From the NCBI GenBank assembly GCA_022570795.1, contig JAKUDP010000019.1:62001-126000 (forward strand): a stretch of 64,000 bases of DNA, written 5' to 3'. The stretch is from Sphaerulina vaccinii (lineage: Eukaryota > Ascomycota > Dothideomycetes > Mycosphaerellales > Mycosphaerellaceae). The first letter of the stretch is position 1; every line of letters begins with the position of its first letter. Shown here in pieces: positions 61,822-64,000 of this stretch. The notes below the pieces were generated by a model, which saw only the letters and a list, made by a program, of their open reading frames with translations, was not told the DNA's origin and did no database searches. A program made the position numbers and the translations under genes.

Positions 61822-62163
61822 ATGCTCGAAACCATCCTCCAAGCCATCTTCGCAGCCCTCCTGGGGATGGTGTTGATCTTCGCCGCCTTCTCGCTTCTGT
61901 TCTCCTGGATCCAGCAAGAGGCGCAGTACATTCCGCCATTCGATGGCATGGGCATTGGCATGTAAGTGGAGAGTCACATCAGTGATGGATATACTCGTGG
62001 TGCCATGGAGATGGTGCGGCTGCCTTCAACAAGATAGTAGAACTAACCAGAAATCAGCCCATTCGATTCTCGCCTCGCTCCGCGACCAGCAAGACCACCA
62101 CGCCCAGTCAGCGACAGACTGGCCAGGCTCAGAGCAGCACGAGACAAGCAGAGAGAGCAGTAA
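61822..62163 (+). CDS. Small single-span membrane protein (81 aa)
   Basis: Two exons, 61822-61961 and 62058-62163, with a 96-bp intron (GTAAGT, branch GAACTAACC, acceptor ATCAG). The ATG is in an ideal context (GCCACCATG). The protein has an N-terminal hydrophobic segment (ILQAIFAALLGMVLIFAAFS, LLFSWI), then QQEAQYIPPFDGMGIGIPFD, a Pro/Arg stretch and a basic helical end (LARLRAARDKQREQ). Without splicing it would stop two codons after the donor. The layout suggests a small ER or mitochondrial inner-membrane subunit, but no family is recognised. Its start lies about 140 bp from the presumed start of the divergent snoRNA host gene, so the two may share a promoter. Confidence 0.72.
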
Positions 62164-63683
62164 ATAGTCCCAATGTAAGCAGGACAAACACGTTGTACCT
62201 GTAAGCCCAGCTGACGACTTGCGGAGACAAAGGCAAAGCCACCATCTGCGACGAGAACTTACCTTTCATCGTTTCCCTTTCCGAATGACTCCACTAAGAT
62301 GACTGTAGCCATGGCACTGCGATCAGCGTCATTCAAGAATACCTCGAAAGGAAGGAGGATGGAAGCATGCTGACGACGGTAGCCTTTCCCGAAAATCATA
62401 TACCCACACGATATGAAGCGCTCCAGCGCCGAGCACATCGACCAAGGCACCGAGCCTCCCGATAGTACACCAGCGGAGCCTGTTGTTAGGAATAGAACAC
62501 AGAAGAGGAGGCTCGTAAGCGGCGTAGAGAGGACTTGCCACCAGGGTAGCCCTCGCTGATCGTATACCTTACACAGTCACACACCCTGGACTATGCTTTG
62601 CGCATGACAGAGTACTTTCGCAAACGATGAGAGAAATTGCCTATCGTATGCGTTCGCAACTCATGGCCTCAGGGAGTCATGTGCTTCTGCATGTCGAGCG
62701 GATCCGACGCGCCATGCTTGAATCGCAGCGTAGAGCGTCCCTAGGTAGTGCACCTGGAGCTTACAGGCGGTCCGGCATAAGAGCAGAGCATCGGTCCGCG
62801 CTGACCAAGCATGTTCTTCTGTAACGTGTAACGAGCAGGATATGGGGCCTCAGGTTGGGCGGAAGCGTATGTCTTTGCTAGAACCAGACCTGGCATGGCA
62901 GATTCACGCAGTCGGGCAAGCCAGCTTAATGCTGGACAAAATAGAGCTCACAGACAGTAGTCCGGATATACTGACACTTCGGCAGACCTTTCCTGGACTC
63001 TTGCTGGATGCTGGCAGGTAATTCGGCACATATCATACTTCGGCCAGACGGAAGACGTGCGATTCCAAGACGTACTGCGTACACTCAGCGATAGCGTGAC
63101 TTCTATTAGCGGCTCTAGATCTCAACAGAGATAGTCCATTGACTTGTTTCAGCTGAGCAAGTGCAGTGTGCGTGCGCTGCTGCTGGGTGTATGGCTCTGA
63201 GCTTCGGATGTACATCAAACAAGCGCTACGAGACTGATGTCTTACTGGGAAAACTGTTCGCCTCTCGCCAACGGTATTGCTCGTTTCAGGTTCTTGGTTA
63301 TGCTTGTTGATGTCCAGCAAGTTCGTGAGTTGTTCCGACTCTGTCTTGCATGTATATTTCGTGGCTCCTCGGCAACAGTCTTCTCCTGCTACAACGTATA
63401 TGCTTGGAAAGCGATGCTTACCAGTGACGAGCGTGGCGAGCTTTCAATAAGCTAGGTTGGCTGTGGTCAGCAAGTATCGAGTTCCTGCCGCCTTGACTTG
63501 CACACGTCTGCAGAGGAAGGTAGGCTGTCGACTCCAGCTTTAACTTGCCAACGATGCAGATACATCTTCCACCTACCATCGGCAATGACATGCGGTAGCC
63601 TCCACAAGTCAGCAACGCCAGAAGCTCTCCAAGATCCAGTGCCTATCCCCTGTGTCGACGGCGTCGGCAAGCCGCTCCTACCT
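62164..63683. other. Intergenic, no confident gene
   Basis: Short ORFs only. TCAGCAAGTATCGAGTTCC near 63465 resembles intron ends of the snoRNA host region, but no box C is associated. Nothing else is recognised. Confidence 0.4.
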
Positions 63684-63896
63684 TCAAGAGACGCGACGAC
63701 TTTCCACACAAGGTCTCCACGCGTTAGTCTCCGATGAGTTGATGTGCGTCTGTTCATCAGAAAGGTGCCACTTCAAGGGATTGGCGGGAGGTCTTTGTAC
63801 GGGCTGAGAGCTACCGCCGAAGGTACTCGACATGAAAGAAGTGATAGTCGATGTTCGAGTTGTCGTTGTCATGTCCTGCATCTCAATGTTGGGCAA
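63684..63896 (-). CDS. Possible last exon of a gene extending beyond the right edge
   Basis: A minus-strand open frame ends with TGA at 63684-63686 and reads AYLDDIRLPNIEMQDMTTTT, then SSTFGGSSQPVQRPPANPLK. The frame stays open to about 63985 (THHPRPSLRPESDGNSQHTE). Composition is protein-like and no better frame exists, but there is no convincing start or acceptor inside the window. An overlapping ORF at 63467-63757 on the same strand competes. Confidence 0.3.
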   Translation of the reverse strand: MPNIEMQDMTTTTRTSTITSFMSSTFGGSSQPVQRPPANPLKWHLSDEQTHINSSETNAWRPCVESRRVS

Positions 63897-64000
63897 CCGG
63901 ATGTCGTCGAGGTAAGCTTCGGTATGCTGACTGTTGCCGTCCGACTCAGGCCGAAGACTTGGCCGTGGGTGGTGGGTGTTTCAGCGTATCAAGTAGCACA

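Noticed and set aside
1..64000. CRISPR arrays, bacterial operons, phage or viral genes
   Set aside because: No array of identical spaced repeats. Genes have spliceosomal introns and fungal families throughout, and no viral replication or capsid motifs were seen.

Overview
The window looks like nuclear DNA of a filamentous ascomycete, most likely a dothideomycete. Introns are short (about 48-96 bp) with GTRNGT donors and CTAAC/CTGAC branch points. Gene families include a Zn2Cys6 regulator, a GtaA-type glutaminase, a Pib1-like FYVE-RING ligase and an NCS1 permease. Gene-poor gaps and 5-bp-TSD solo LTRs are also present. The class assignment is inference; no rDNA or mitochondrial marker is present.

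Layout. 0-15 kb: an Osh6/Osh7-like lipid transfer protein cut by the left edge, a C2H2/ankyrin protein, a GFA-domain protein with a polypurine intron, RIB7, and a secreted glutaminase-A homologue. 14.8-15.6 kb: a solo LTR with perfect target-site duplication beside an F-box gene that carries a premature stop. 18-34 kb: a Zn2Cys6 factor, a FYVE-RING E3 ligase, a decayed region (tandem repeat, broken gene, second solo LTR), a mitochondrial-type protein, and a divergent pair made of an M28B peptidase and a BuGZ/ZNF207-like zinc-finger protein. 35-48 kb: duplicated degenerate sequence, a small coiled-coil gene, a purine/cytosine permease, a tiny gene, adenine phosphoribosyltransferase and a zinc-finger/TenA fusion. 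49-53 kb: four tandem paralogous minus-strand coiled-coil genes. 53-56 kb: a Ser/Thr-rich tail-anchored or GPI-like protein and a NUDIX hydrolase ending in a peroxisomal AKL tail.

The most unusual region is 55.8-61.7 kb. On the minus strand it is a long series of very short exons and 150-250 bp introns. Almost every intron carries a box C (ATGATGA) followed by a box D (CTGA). I read it as a host gene, probably non-coding, for about 20 intronic box C/D snoRNAs, several of them tandemly duplicated. One guide has 13 nt of exact complementarity to a universally conserved part of 18S rRNA. A small membrane-protein gene lies head-to-head with the host gene.

Several gene models here are assembled across introns by eye. 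Exon junctions are given wherever splice signals and reading frame agree. Gaps without a gene are listed so the reader knows they were examined.
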